Positions 9,075 to 16,521 of a DNA stretch of 64,000 nucleotides are shown here, piece by piece. Numbering within the stretch: the first letter of the stretch is position 1; every line of letters starts with the position of its first letter. Both the position numbers and the translations under genes were made by a program. The notes under the pieces were generated by a model. The model ran no database searches and was not told the DNA's origin. It saw only the letters and a list, made by a program, of their open reading frames with translations. Origin of the DNA: Luteococcus sp052116585 (lineage in GTDB: Bacteria; Actinomycetota; Actinomycetes; Propionibacteriales; Propionibacteriaceae); the NCBI RefSeq assembly GCF_052116585.1, contig NZ_JBQKKT010000009.1, positions 1-64,000 of the forward strand, in the 5' to 3' direction.

Positions 9075-9892
9075 CCGTTCGAACCACCTGCGCAGTGATC
9101 GGCCACCCGGCCGGTCACTCGCTGTCTCCGGCCCTGCACCGAGCCGCCTATCGGGAGTTGGGGCTCGACTGGGACTATCGTGCGATCGACGTGGCGCCGG
9201 CAGATCTGGAGGCCTTCGTCACCGGCCTGGGACCCGAATGGCGCGCGCTGAGCGTGACCATGCCGCACAAGGCGGCGATCCGCCGGTTTGGTGCCACGGA
9301 CGAGCTCGTTGACCTGGTGGGTGCCGGCAACACACTCCTCCTCGGGGCTGAGCCCATGGTGCGCAATACCGACGTCGGCGGCTTCCTGCTCGCGCTGTCC
9401 GTGGTGGGCATCGAGTCGACCGATTCGGCCACCATCATCGGCAATGGCGCCACCGCCACGTCCGCGGCTGTTGCCCTGCGCGAACTTGGCGTCGAGCGCG
9501 TGACCGTGCTGGCGCGCCGTCCGGAGCGTGCCAAGGGTCTCAGGACCTTCTGCACCACGACGCTCGGCATGCTGTGTGACGTTCGTCCGTTGGAGGCGGC
9601 TTCCGTCGTGCCCGGCGACATCGTTGTCTCCACGGTGCCGGAGGGCGGGGCGGACCACATCGCCAACGAACTGGCCGAGCAGACCCAGGTTCTCTTCGAC
9701 TCGATCTACGATCCCTGGCCCTCGGCGCTGGCGCTGGCGGCGGAGGCCCGGCGGCGCACCGTGCTCAGTGGACTCGACCTGTTGGCCGGTCAGGCCGTCG
9801 AACAGGTGCGCTTGATGACCGGGGGTCAGGTGGCATTCGAGATGTTGAAGTCTGCTGGGCAAGAAGAGCTCAACCGGCGCGCTGGACTCTGA
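9071..9892 (+). CDS. aroE: Shikimate 5-dehydrogenase
   Basis: Reduces 3-dehydroshikimate to shikimate with NADPH in the pre-chorismate pathway. The 273-residue protein carries the substrate motif GHSLSPALH, catalytic Lys in SVTMPHK, Asn in GAGNTL, Asp in NTDVGGFL, the nucleotide loop IGNGATATS, and C-terminal LLAGQAVEQVRLMTG. The GTG at 9071 forms a GTGA overlap with the mltG stop, which fixes the start; an upstream in-frame ATG at 9023 would overlap mltG by about 50 bases. It is followed 13 bases later by aroC. Confidence 0.94.
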   Translation: MTVRTTCAVIGHPAGHSLSPALHRAAYRELGLDWDYRAIDVAPADLEAFVTGLGPEWRALSVTMPHKAAIRRFGATDELVDLVGAGNTLLLGAEPMVRNTDVGGFLLALSVVGIESTDSATIIGNGATATSAAVALRELGVERVTVLARRPERAKGLRTFCTTTLGMLCDVRPLEAASVVPGDIVVSTVPEGGADHIANELAEQTQVLFDSIYDPWPSALALAAEARRRTVLSGLDLLAGQAVEQVRLMTGGQVAFEMLKSAGQEELNRRAGL

Positions 9893-9905
9893 GAGACTAG
9901 GGCGC

Positions 9906-11099
9906 ATGTTGCGCTACCTCACCGCCGGTGAATCCCATGGCCAGGCCCTGATCGCCACGATGGAGGGCATCCCGGCCCATGTCCAGGTGTCCACCGATGA
10001 CATCCGCCAGGCCCTCGCCCGTCGTCGTCTGGGGGCCGGACGCGGCGCCAGGATGAAGTTCGAGGCCGACGAGGTGACCCTGGTGGGCGGTTTCCGTCAC
10101 GGTGAGACCCTCGGTTCTCCGGTGGCGATCATGGTGGGCAACACCGAATGGCCCAAGTGGACGGAGGTGATGAGCCCCGACGTGGTGGACCAGGAGGTGC
10201 TGGACGCCCAGGCCCGCAATGCCAAGCTCACCCGTCCCCGCCCCGGCCACGCAGACCTTGCCGGCATGCAGAAGTACGCCTTCGACGAGGCCCGCCCGCT
10301 TCTGGAGCGCGCCAGCGCTCGGGAGACCGCAGCCCGTGTGGCGATTGGCCAGGTGGCGAAGAACTTCCTGCAGCAGGCCTGCGGCATCACGGTGCTCAGC
10401 CATGTGGTGGAGCTCGGTCCGGTGAAGGCGCCGCAGACCTTCCCAACCATCGACGATCTGGACCGGATCGATGCCGACCCCCTGCGGTGCAATGATCCGG
10501 AGGCGAGCACGGCGATGCAGGCGGAGGTGGAGGCCTGTCACAAGGAGGGTGACACGCTGGGCGGCGTCGTCGAGGTGCTGGCCTGGGGACTGCCCCCGGG
10601 TCTGGGCTCCCACTCGCAGGGTGACCGTCGTCTGGACGCCCGGCTCGCCGGGGCCCTGATGGGTATCCAGGCGATCAAGGGCGTGGAGCTGGGCGACGGC
10701 TTCGAGCTGGCGCGGGTGCGTGGTTCACAGGCCCACGACGAGATCGCGCCCGGTGCTGACGGCATCCGGCGGCTCACCCATCATGCCGGTGGCACGGAGG
10801 CAGGCATGAGCACCGGAGAGGTGCTGCGGGTCAGGGCGGCGATGAAGCCGATCGCGACGGTCCCCAAGGCGCTGCGGACCATCGACGTGACGACTGGCGA
10901 GGAGGCCCGGGCCCACCACCAACGCAGCGACGTTTGCGCGGTGCCGGCGGCTGGCGTCGTGGCCGAGGCGATGGTGGCGCTGGTGCTGGCCGAGGCGGTG
11001 CTTGAGAAGTTCGGCGGAGACTCGGTGGCCGAAACCCGACGCAATCTCCAGGCCTACCTGGCCGACGTGGCCGAGAGGGGACTGCAGATCCATGACTGA
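9906..11099 (+). CDS. aroC: Chorismate synthase
   Basis: Converts EPSP to chorismate with reduced FMN, the last common step of aromatic biosynthesis. The 397-residue protein begins MLRYLTAGESHGQALIA (family signature 1) and contains RPGHADLAGMQKY, a second signature around ERASARETAARVAIG, and GGTEAGMSTGE near the C-terminus. Length and motif order are canonical. The last eight bases overlap aroK, and aroK and aroB follow directly. Confidence 0.97.
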   Translation: MLRYLTAGESHGQALIATMEGIPAHVQVSTDDIRQALARRRLGAGRGARMKFEADEVTLVGGFRHGETLGSPVAIMVGNTEWPKWTEVMSPDVVDQEVLDAQARNAKLTRPRPGHADLAGMQKYAFDEARPLLERASARETAARVAIGQVAKNFLQQACGITVLSHVVELGPVKAPQTFPTIDDLDRIDADPLRCNDPEASTAMQAEVEACHKEGDTLGGVVEVLAWGLPPGLGSHSQGDRRLDARLAGALMGIQAIKGVELGDGFELARVRGSQAHDEIAPGADGIRRLTHHAGGTEAGMSTGEVLRVRAAMKPIATVPKALRTIDVTTGEEARAHHQRSDVCAVPAAGVVAEAMVALVLAEAVLEKFGGDSVAETRRNLQAYLADVAERGLQIHD

Positions 11100-11646
11100 C
11101 CCGGTCCCTGACACCATCGTGCTGGTCGGTGCGCCCGGTGCCGGCAAGTCAACCGTGGGCAAGCGGCTCGCAAGGGCACTCGGCACGGACTTCGTCGACG
11201 TGGACGCCCTGGTGGAGGAGCGCACCGGCATGCCGATCAGCGAGATCTTCCTGACCCAGGGCGAGGCCGCCTTCCGGGAACTGGAGCGTGACCTCACCCT
11301 GGAATGCCTCCAGCGGCCCGGGGTCGTCAGCCTGGGCGGTGGTGCCGTGATGGACGACACCACCCGCAGTGCGCTGCGCGACCGCTTCGTCATCTGGTTG
11401 AAGGTCAGCGCCCAGCAGGCCAGCCGACGTGTGGGACTGACCGGCAATGACCGGCCGCTGCTGGCGACCAATGTGCACTCCACCATGGTGAAGCTGATGC
11501 GTCAGCGGCAGCCGCTCTATGCGGAGGTGGCGACTCTTGAGCTCGACACCGACGGCATGAAGCCCGCCGCGGTGGTGCGGGAACTCCTGCCCCGCTTCGG
11601 GCTGGACGCGGGGGTGCCCGATGGTCTCGACGTGGAGGAGGAGTGA
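11092..11646 (+). CDS. aroK: Shikimate kinase
   Basis: Phosphorylates shikimate at O3 with ATP. The 184-residue P-loop protein has Walker A GAPGAGKST (residues 13-21), the shikimate-binding acidic stretch DFVDVDALVEERTG, the GGGAV loop (VVSLGGGAVMDD), and the lid/adenine region RPLLATN. ATG 11092 lies inside the aroC end (8-base overlap), indicating coupled translation. The stop TGA overlaps the aroB ATG. Confidence 0.95.
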   Translation: MTDPVPDTIVLVGAPGAGKSTVGKRLARALGTDFVDVDALVEERTGMPISEIFLTQGEAAFRELERDLTLECLQRPGVVSLGGGAVMDDTTRSALRDRFVIWLKVSAQQASRRVGLTGNDRPLLATNVHSTMVKLMRQRQPLYAEVATLELDTDGMKPAAVVRELLPRFGLDAGVPDGLDVEEE

Positions 11647-12743
11647 TGGCGACCCTGACCGTACAGGCCGAGAAGCCCTACGAGGTGCACATCGGACACG
11701 GTGTCCTGGACCGGTTGGAGTCGCTGCTGGACGGCGCCTCTCGGGCAGTGGTCATCCACCCCGCCGCGATGGCCGACCGTGCCCAGCAGATCGCCAGCCG
11801 AGTGGCGAACCGCGGCCTGCAGGCACACACCGTCGAGGTGCCCGAGGGCGAGGCGGCCAAGACGGGCGGCACCCTGCAGGATTGCTGGGACGAGATGGCT
11901 GCTGTCGGCATGACGCGCAATGACCTGGTGATCGGTCTGGGCGGCGGTGCCACCACTGACCTTGCCGGTTTCGTGGCCGCCACCTGGCTGCGAGGTGTGG
12001 ACTTCATCAGCATCCCGACCACGGTGCTGGCCATGGTGGACGCTGCCGTGGGTGGCAAGACCGGCATCAACATCGACGCTGGCAAGAATCTCGTCGGGGC
12101 CTTCCATGAGCCTCGTGGGGTGCTGTGTGACCTGGACCTGCTGGTGACCCTTCCCAGCGCCGAGGTCGTCTCCGGCCTCGCGGAGGTCATCAAGTGTGGG
12201 TTCATCGCCGACGAGCGCATCCTGGAACTGGTGGAACAGGATCCGCAGGAGAGTCGGGACGTCACGAGTGTGCGTTTTGCGGAGCTGGTGCGACGCGCGG
12301 TGGCGGTCAAGGCGAAGGTGGTCTCGGCGGATCTGAGGGAGTCGACGAGCAGTGGCGATCAGGTCGGCCGAGAAGCCCTGAACTATGGCCACACGCTGGG
12401 TCACGCGATCGAGAAGTACCAGCGATTCACCTGGCGCCACGGTGAGGCTGTGTCCATCGGGATGGTCTTCGTGGCAGAAGTGGCCGCACAGACACATGGC
12501 CTGGATCCCGCGGTGGTCGAGCGTCATCGTCGTGTCCTTGCCTCGGTGGGTCTTCCCATCCACTACAACGCGGGGGAGTGGGGTGACCTGCGCGCCACCA
12601 TGAGTCTGGACAAGAAGGCGCGCGGCTCGGCACTGCGGCTGGTGGGGCTGCGGGACGTGGCCGATGTGACCATCATCGAGGCGCCGCCAGAGGAGGTCCT
12701 CGAGCAGGCCTGGCACCGGCTGGACCCTCAACGGACGTCGTGA
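11646..12743 (+). CDS. aroB: 3-dehydroquinate synthase
   Basis: Cyclises DAHP to 3-dehydroquinate using NAD and a divalent metal. The 365-residue protein has the NAD-binding stretch VIGLGGGATTDLAGFVAATWLRG, PTTVLAMVDAAVGGKTGIN, metal ligands in GLAEVIKCGF (Glu), NYGHTLGHAIE (His) and WRHGEAVSIGM (His). ATG 11646 is preferred over GTG 11643 because a GGAGGAG ribosome site precedes it. It is the last gene of the aro run. The type II dehydroquinase gene aroQ, often next in actinobacteria, is absent here. Confidence 0.96.
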   Translation: MATLTVQAEKPYEVHIGHGVLDRLESLLDGASRAVVIHPAAMADRAQQIASRVANRGLQAHTVEVPEGEAAKTGGTLQDCWDEMAAVGMTRNDLVIGLGGGATTDLAGFVAATWLRGVDFISIPTTVLAMVDAAVGGKTGINIDAGKNLVGAFHEPRGVLCDLDLLVTLPSAEVVSGLAEVIKCGFIADERILELVEQDPQESRDVTSVRFAELVRRAVAVKAKVVSADLRESTSSGDQVGREALNYGHTLGHAIEKYQRFTWRHGEAVSIGMVFVAEVAAQTHGLDPAVVERHRRVLASVGLPIHYNAGEWGDLRATMSLDKKARGSALRLVGLRDVADVTIIEAPPEEVLEQAWHRLDPQRTS

Positions 12744-12764
12744 ATGCCCGACGGGTGGCGGGTC

Positions 12765-12776
12765 TAGGCTGGGTGC
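12765..12776 (+). promoter_or_regulatory. Probable leaderless promoter of ldh (TAGGCT, N6, ATG)
   Basis: The hexamer TAGGCT (12765-12770) matches the actinobacterial -10 pattern TANNNT and is followed by exactly six bases before the ATG. This places the likely transcription start on the A of the start codon. No ribosome-binding sequence precedes the ATG. Confidence 0.6.
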
Positions 12777-13733
12777 ATGCCGAAGTCGACTCGTCACCCG
12801 TCCAAGCTGTCCATCGTCGGTGCCGGGGCGGTGGGCACGTCCCTGGCCTATGCCGCGCTGATTCGCGGATCTGCCAGCGTTGTGAGCCTGTACGACATCG
12901 CCACCAAGAAGGTGGAGGCCGAGGTCAAGGACCTGGCGCACGGCACCCAGTTCACCAATTCAGTGGTGATGGGCGGCGACGACATCTCGGTGGTGAAGGA
13001 CTCCTCCGTCGTGGTGATCACGGCGGGTGCCAAGCAGAAGCCCGGCCAGACCCGGCTGGAGCTGGCGGCGACGAATGCCAAGATCATGGAGTCGATGATG
13101 CCGGAGCTGCTGAAGCAGGCTCCGGAGGCTCTCTACGTGCTGGTGACCAATCCGTGTGACGTGCTGACCGTCGTGGCGCAGAAGATCAGCGGTCTGCCGA
13201 CCGCGCAGATCTTCTCGACGGGCACCATGCTGGACACCTCTCGACTGCGCTATCTGATTGCCCAGCGCACCAAGGTGGCCCAGCGCAATGTGCACGCCAC
13301 CATTGTCGGTGAGCACGGTGACAGCGAGTTCCCGGTCTGGTCCAGCGCGAACATCTCCTCGGTGCCCATTCGTGACTGGAGCTATGCAGGCAAGAAGGTC
13401 TTCACCGACGAGGTGCTCGCAGAGCTGGCCCATGAGGCGGCCTTTGCCGCCTATGACGTGATCGAGGGCAAGGGCGCCACGAACTATGCGATTGGCCTGG
13501 CAGGCGCTCGGCTGGTGGAGGCGCTGCTCTCGCCGACGCGTACCGCCCTGCCGCTCTCGAGCGTCCTGCACGGCTACTACGGCATCCACGACGTCGCCCT
13601 CTCGCTGCCCACCCTGGTCAGCTCGGCTGGCATCGAGCGGGTCCTGGAGATCCCGATGGATCCCACAGAGGTCTCGTCGCTGCACCGCTCTGCTGAGCAG
13701 CTGCGCACCAGTCTGGCGGCCCTCGGCTACTGA
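12777..13733 (+). CDS. ldh: L-lactate dehydrogenase
   Basis: Interconverts pyruvate and L-lactate with NAD(H). The 318-residue protein has the Rossmann motif GAGAVGTSLAYA, the NAD-ribose Asp in LYDI, active-site loop AGAKQKPGQTRLEL (Gln before Lys-Pro-Gly as in lactate rather than malate dehydrogenases), VTNPCDV, and the catalytic His motif GEHGDSEFPVWS. It stands alone after the aro operon with its own leaderless-type promoter. The malic enzyme next door suggests a pyruvate-centred fermentative or lactate-using metabolism. Malate dehydrogenase is the main alternative and fits the loop less well. Confidence 0.93.
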   Translation: MPKSTRHPSKLSIVGAGAVGTSLAYAALIRGSASVVSLYDIATKKVEAEVKDLAHGTQFTNSVVMGGDDISVVKDSSVVVITAGAKQKPGQTRLELAATNAKIMESMMPELLKQAPEALYVLVTNPCDVLTVVAQKISGLPTAQIFSTGTMLDTSRLRYLIAQRTKVAQRNVHATIVGEHGDSEFPVWSSANISSVPIRDWSYAGKKVFTDEVLAELAHEAAFAAYDVIEGKGATNYAIGLAGARLVEALLSPTRTALPLSSVLHGYYGIHDVALSLPTLVSSAGIERVLEIPMDPTEVSSLHRSAEQLRTSLAALGY

Positions 13734-13814
13734 GACCCGCCCTCGGCCGGAAAGTCCAGGGGATGGTCGAGGACCGCGGGTCGGCCCGGCAGCCATCGCC
13801 CGAGTCCGGGGTCA

Positions 13815-13826
13815 TACGCTTGGCCC
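13815..13826 (+). promoter_or_regulatory. Probable leaderless promoter of the malic enzyme gene (TACGCT, N6, ATG)
   Basis: TACGCT at 13815-13820 is followed by six bases and then the ATG at 13827, the same geometry as at ldh. No ribosome-binding sequence is visible. Confidence 0.6.
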
Positions 13827-15533
13827 ATGGCCAACTTCAGCTATGTCAGGGCGTCGGACGGAACCTACACGCTACGGATCGGCGCTCGTGGACGTGAAGT
13901 ACTGACCAATCCACTGTCGAACTTCGGCACGGCCTTCACTCGAGAGCAGCGGATCGACCTGAACATCAATGGTCTGCTGCCCACCACGGTGACGACCATG
14001 GACCAGCAGCTCAAGCGGGTCTACGCGCAGTTCCGCGGGGAGCCGGACGACCTGGCCAAGTACGTGTACCTGAACACGATGCTGGACCGCAATGAGACGC
14101 TCTTCCACCGACTGCTGATGGAGCACCTCGACGAGATGCTGCCCATCGTCTACACACCCACGGTCGGCAAGGCGATCGAGACCTACAGCCACTGGTTCCA
14201 CCGGCCACGCGGTGTCTTTCTGTCCATCGCCGACCCAGATGGCATCGAGCCCGCCCTGCGCTCCTATGGGCATGCTGCGGAAGACGTCGACCTGGTGGTC
14301 GTGACCGATTCCGAGGGCATCCTGGGCATCGGGGACCAGGGCGTCGGCGGCGTGGCCATCGCCGTCGGCAAGCTCGGCGTGTACACGGCTGCCGCGGGCA
14401 TCCATCCGAGCCGGGCGATTCCTGTTGTGCTGGACGTCGGTACGGACAACATCGACCTGCTCAACGACGAGAGCTATCTCGGCTACCGTCATGCCCGGGT
14501 GCGCGGCGACGTCTACGACGCCTTCATCGATCGTTTCGTCCGGGCAGTCACGGAGCTCTACCCGCACGCCATGATCCACTGGGAGGACTTCGGGGCCAGC
14601 AATGCACACCGCATCCTGGATCGGTACCGCGATGAGGTCTGCACCTTCAACGATGACATCCAGGGCACGGCAGCCGTCGTCGTGGCGGCCATCCTGAGCG
14701 CTGTCAGGCGCCAGGGACAGCGGCTCGTGGACCAGCGCATCGTGGTGCACGGGGCCGGGACGGCGGGCATCGGCATCGCAGATCTGCTGGTGCAGCGCAT
14801 GGTGAATCGGGGCATTCCACGCGAGCAGGCGCTGGCCTGCTTCTGGGGGCTGGGTTCCCGGGGCCTGTTGCGCGAGGGCATCACGATGCGTGACTTCCAG
14901 GAGCCCTATGCTCGCGGGGCGGAGGAGCTGCAAGGCTGGCGGCTGGATGACCCGTCGACGGTGGGACTGGCCGACGTCGTGCGCAATGTGCACCCGACGA
15001 TCATCATCGGGACCTCGGCGCAGCCAGGTGCCTTCGACGAGTCACTCGTGCGTGAGATGGCGGCCCACTGCGAGCACCCGATCATCATGCCCCTGTCCAA
15101 TCCGACGAAGAAGGCAGAGGCACAACCTGCCGACCTGCTGGAGTGGACCGACGGCAAGGCGCTGATTGCCACTGGTTCGCCCTTTGCCCCCGTGCGGCAT
15201 GGCGGCACAACGCACGAGATTGCGCAGGCCAACAATGCCCTGGTCTTCCCGGGACTGGGTCTTGGTGTGGCCGCGAGCCGAGCGACGAGGGTCAGCGATG
15301 CCATGATCCTGGCTGCGGCGGAGGCCGTGGCCAAGGTTGCCGCGTCGAAGAAGAAGGGCGCCTCCTTGCTCCCCGGCATCGACAGGTTGAGGGCTGTCTC
15401 CGCGCGCGTGGCCATCGCCGTGGCCAAGCAGGCGATGTCCGAGGGACTGGCCACCGTCGATCTGGACAACTTGGTCCAGGACATCCACGAGCGCATGTGG
15501 CAGCCCGACTACCCGCGGGTGGAGGTTGTCTGA
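13827..15533 (+). CDS. Malic enzyme (NAD-dependent type, oxaloacetate-decarboxylating)
   Basis: Oxidatively decarboxylates malate to pyruvate and CO2. At 568 residues it belongs to the large MaeA/eukaryote-like class. It shows LPIVYTPTVGKAIETYSHWF, VVVTDSEGILGIGDQGVGG (substrate region), the metal site WEDFGASNAHRIL...CTFNDDIQGTA, a Rossmann motif GAGTAGIGIADLL, IIMPLSNPTKKAEA and ATGSPFAPV. The cofactor preference is inferred from class membership. It is followed without a gap by the next gene, whose GTG abuts the TGA, so the two are probably cotranscribed. Leaderless-type promoter. Confidence 0.93.
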   Translation: MANFSYVRASDGTYTLRIGARGREVLTNPLSNFGTAFTREQRIDLNINGLLPTTVTTMDQQLKRVYAQFRGEPDDLAKYVYLNTMLDRNETLFHRLLMEHLDEMLPIVYTPTVGKAIETYSHWFHRPRGVFLSIADPDGIEPALRSYGHAAEDVDLVVVTDSEGILGIGDQGVGGVAIAVGKLGVYTAAAGIHPSRAIPVVLDVGTDNIDLLNDESYLGYRHARVRGDVYDAFIDRFVRAVTELYPHAMIHWEDFGASNAHRILDRYRDEVCTFNDDIQGTAAVVVAAILSAVRRQGQRLVDQRIVVHGAGTAGIGIADLLVQRMVNRGIPREQALACFWGLGSRGLLREGITMRDFQEPYARGAEELQGWRLDDPSTVGLADVVRNVHPTIIIGTSAQPGAFDESLVREMAAHCEHPIIMPLSNPTKKAEAQPADLLEWTDGKALIATGSPFAPVRHGGTTHEIAQANNALVFPGLGLGVAASRATRVSDAMILAAAEAVAKVAASKKKGASLLPGIDRLRAVSARVAIAVAKQAMSEGLATVDLDNLVQDIHERMWQPDYPRVEVV

Positions 15534-16445
15534 GTGGCAGCGACAGTACTGCCGAGCGATGTCTGGCACGAGTTGGCAGACACGCATCGGGAACGCGCCG
15601 GGAAGCTGCTGGCAGGCGTGCAGGAACGGCGCCGCAAGGGTGAGCGCCACCCCGTGGAGGACTTCCTCTTCGACTACTACAACCTGCGTCCGGGCGAGCT
15701 GATCGCCTGGCATCCCGGCGTGGGGCAGGCACTGGAAGACCTCGGGGGCGAGTACGCGGGGCGGAGGTTCTACCAGCACGACGGTGGAGTCTCCTGGGCC
15801 GACGGGGTGGCCTTCCTCAGCCGTCGACGCTCCACGGTGGAGTGGATCCAGACACTGCTCTCCCGGACCGCGAGCAATCCGTCACGGTTCGGGTGCTTCG
15901 GCATGCACGAGTGGGCGATGGTCTACCACCTTGAGCCGGGGCAGACCCGCCACGCCTACCTGCCCTTGCGTTTCCCGCCGGAGCGTATTGCGAAGGTGGT
16001 GGAGGAGGTTGGGCTGCGATGCAGCCACTTCGACGCCTTTCGCTTCTTCACGCCCGACGCCGAGCCCCTGAACGAGCTGCAGCCCACGCGGGAACTCCAG
16101 CCCGAGCTGGACCAGCCCGCATGCCTGCACGCGAACATGGACCTCTACAAATGGGCGAGCAAGCTGGTTCCGATGGTGGATTCGGCCCTCTTGCTGGACA
16201 CCTTCGTGCTGGCGCGGGACATCCGGGAGATGGACATGCGCGCGAGCGCCTACGACCTCTCCGACTGGGGCTATCCCGCGGTGCCCGTGGAGACCGCAGC
16301 GGGACGTGCCGAATATGTCCGGCACCAGCGCGCCTTCGCACAGCGCGCCGAGGTACTGCGTGAGCGGTTGCTCGCCCTGGTGAACACCGTCCTGCGGGAA
16401 GATCCCGCACTGGTGGTAGGTCGGGAGGGGTCCACCGCTCGCTGA
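15534..16445 (+). CDS. Conserved actinobacterial protein, often labelled 3-methyladenine DNA glycosylase
   Basis: A 303-residue soluble protein with the conserved actinobacterial block HPVEDFLFDYYNLRPGEL and WHPGVGQALED near the N-terminus, then CFGMHEWAMVY, FDAFRFFTPDA and LDLYKWA-like motifs (here MDLYKWASKLVPM). Databases commonly name such proteins 3-methyladenine DNA glycosylase. I see no helix-hairpin-helix/GPD motif or AAG fold signature supporting that name. GTG 15534 directly follows the malic enzyme stop, so it is cotranscribed. A strong bidirectional terminator follows. Real function uncertain. Confidence 0.7.
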   Translation: MAATVLPSDVWHELADTHRERAGKLLAGVQERRRKGERHPVEDFLFDYYNLRPGELIAWHPGVGQALEDLGGEYAGRRFYQHDGGVSWADGVAFLSRRRSTVEWIQTLLSRTASNPSRFGCFGMHEWAMVYHLEPGQTRHAYLPLRFPPERIAKVVEEVGLRCSHFDAFRFFTPDAEPLNELQPTRELQPELDQPACLHANMDLYKWASKLVPMVDSALLLDTFVLARDIREMDMRASAYDLSDWGYPAVPVETAAGRAEYVRHQRAFAQRAEVLRERLLALVNTVLREDPALVVGREGSTAR

Positions 16446-16451
16446 GCACGG

Positions 16452-16489
16452 CATTGGCCCGTCCCCCACGACGAGGGGACGGGCCAATG
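16452..16489. terminator. Bidirectional hairpin terminator
   Basis: A perfect 15-bp stem (16452-16466 with 16475-16489) with an eight-base loop lies between two converging genes, seven bases after the upstream stop and about 30 bases before the end of the minus-strand permease gene. No T-run is present. Confidence 0.8.
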
Positions 16490-16521
16490 TTCGTCGACGC
16501 GGCCGAGAGCCTGCCGTGGCG

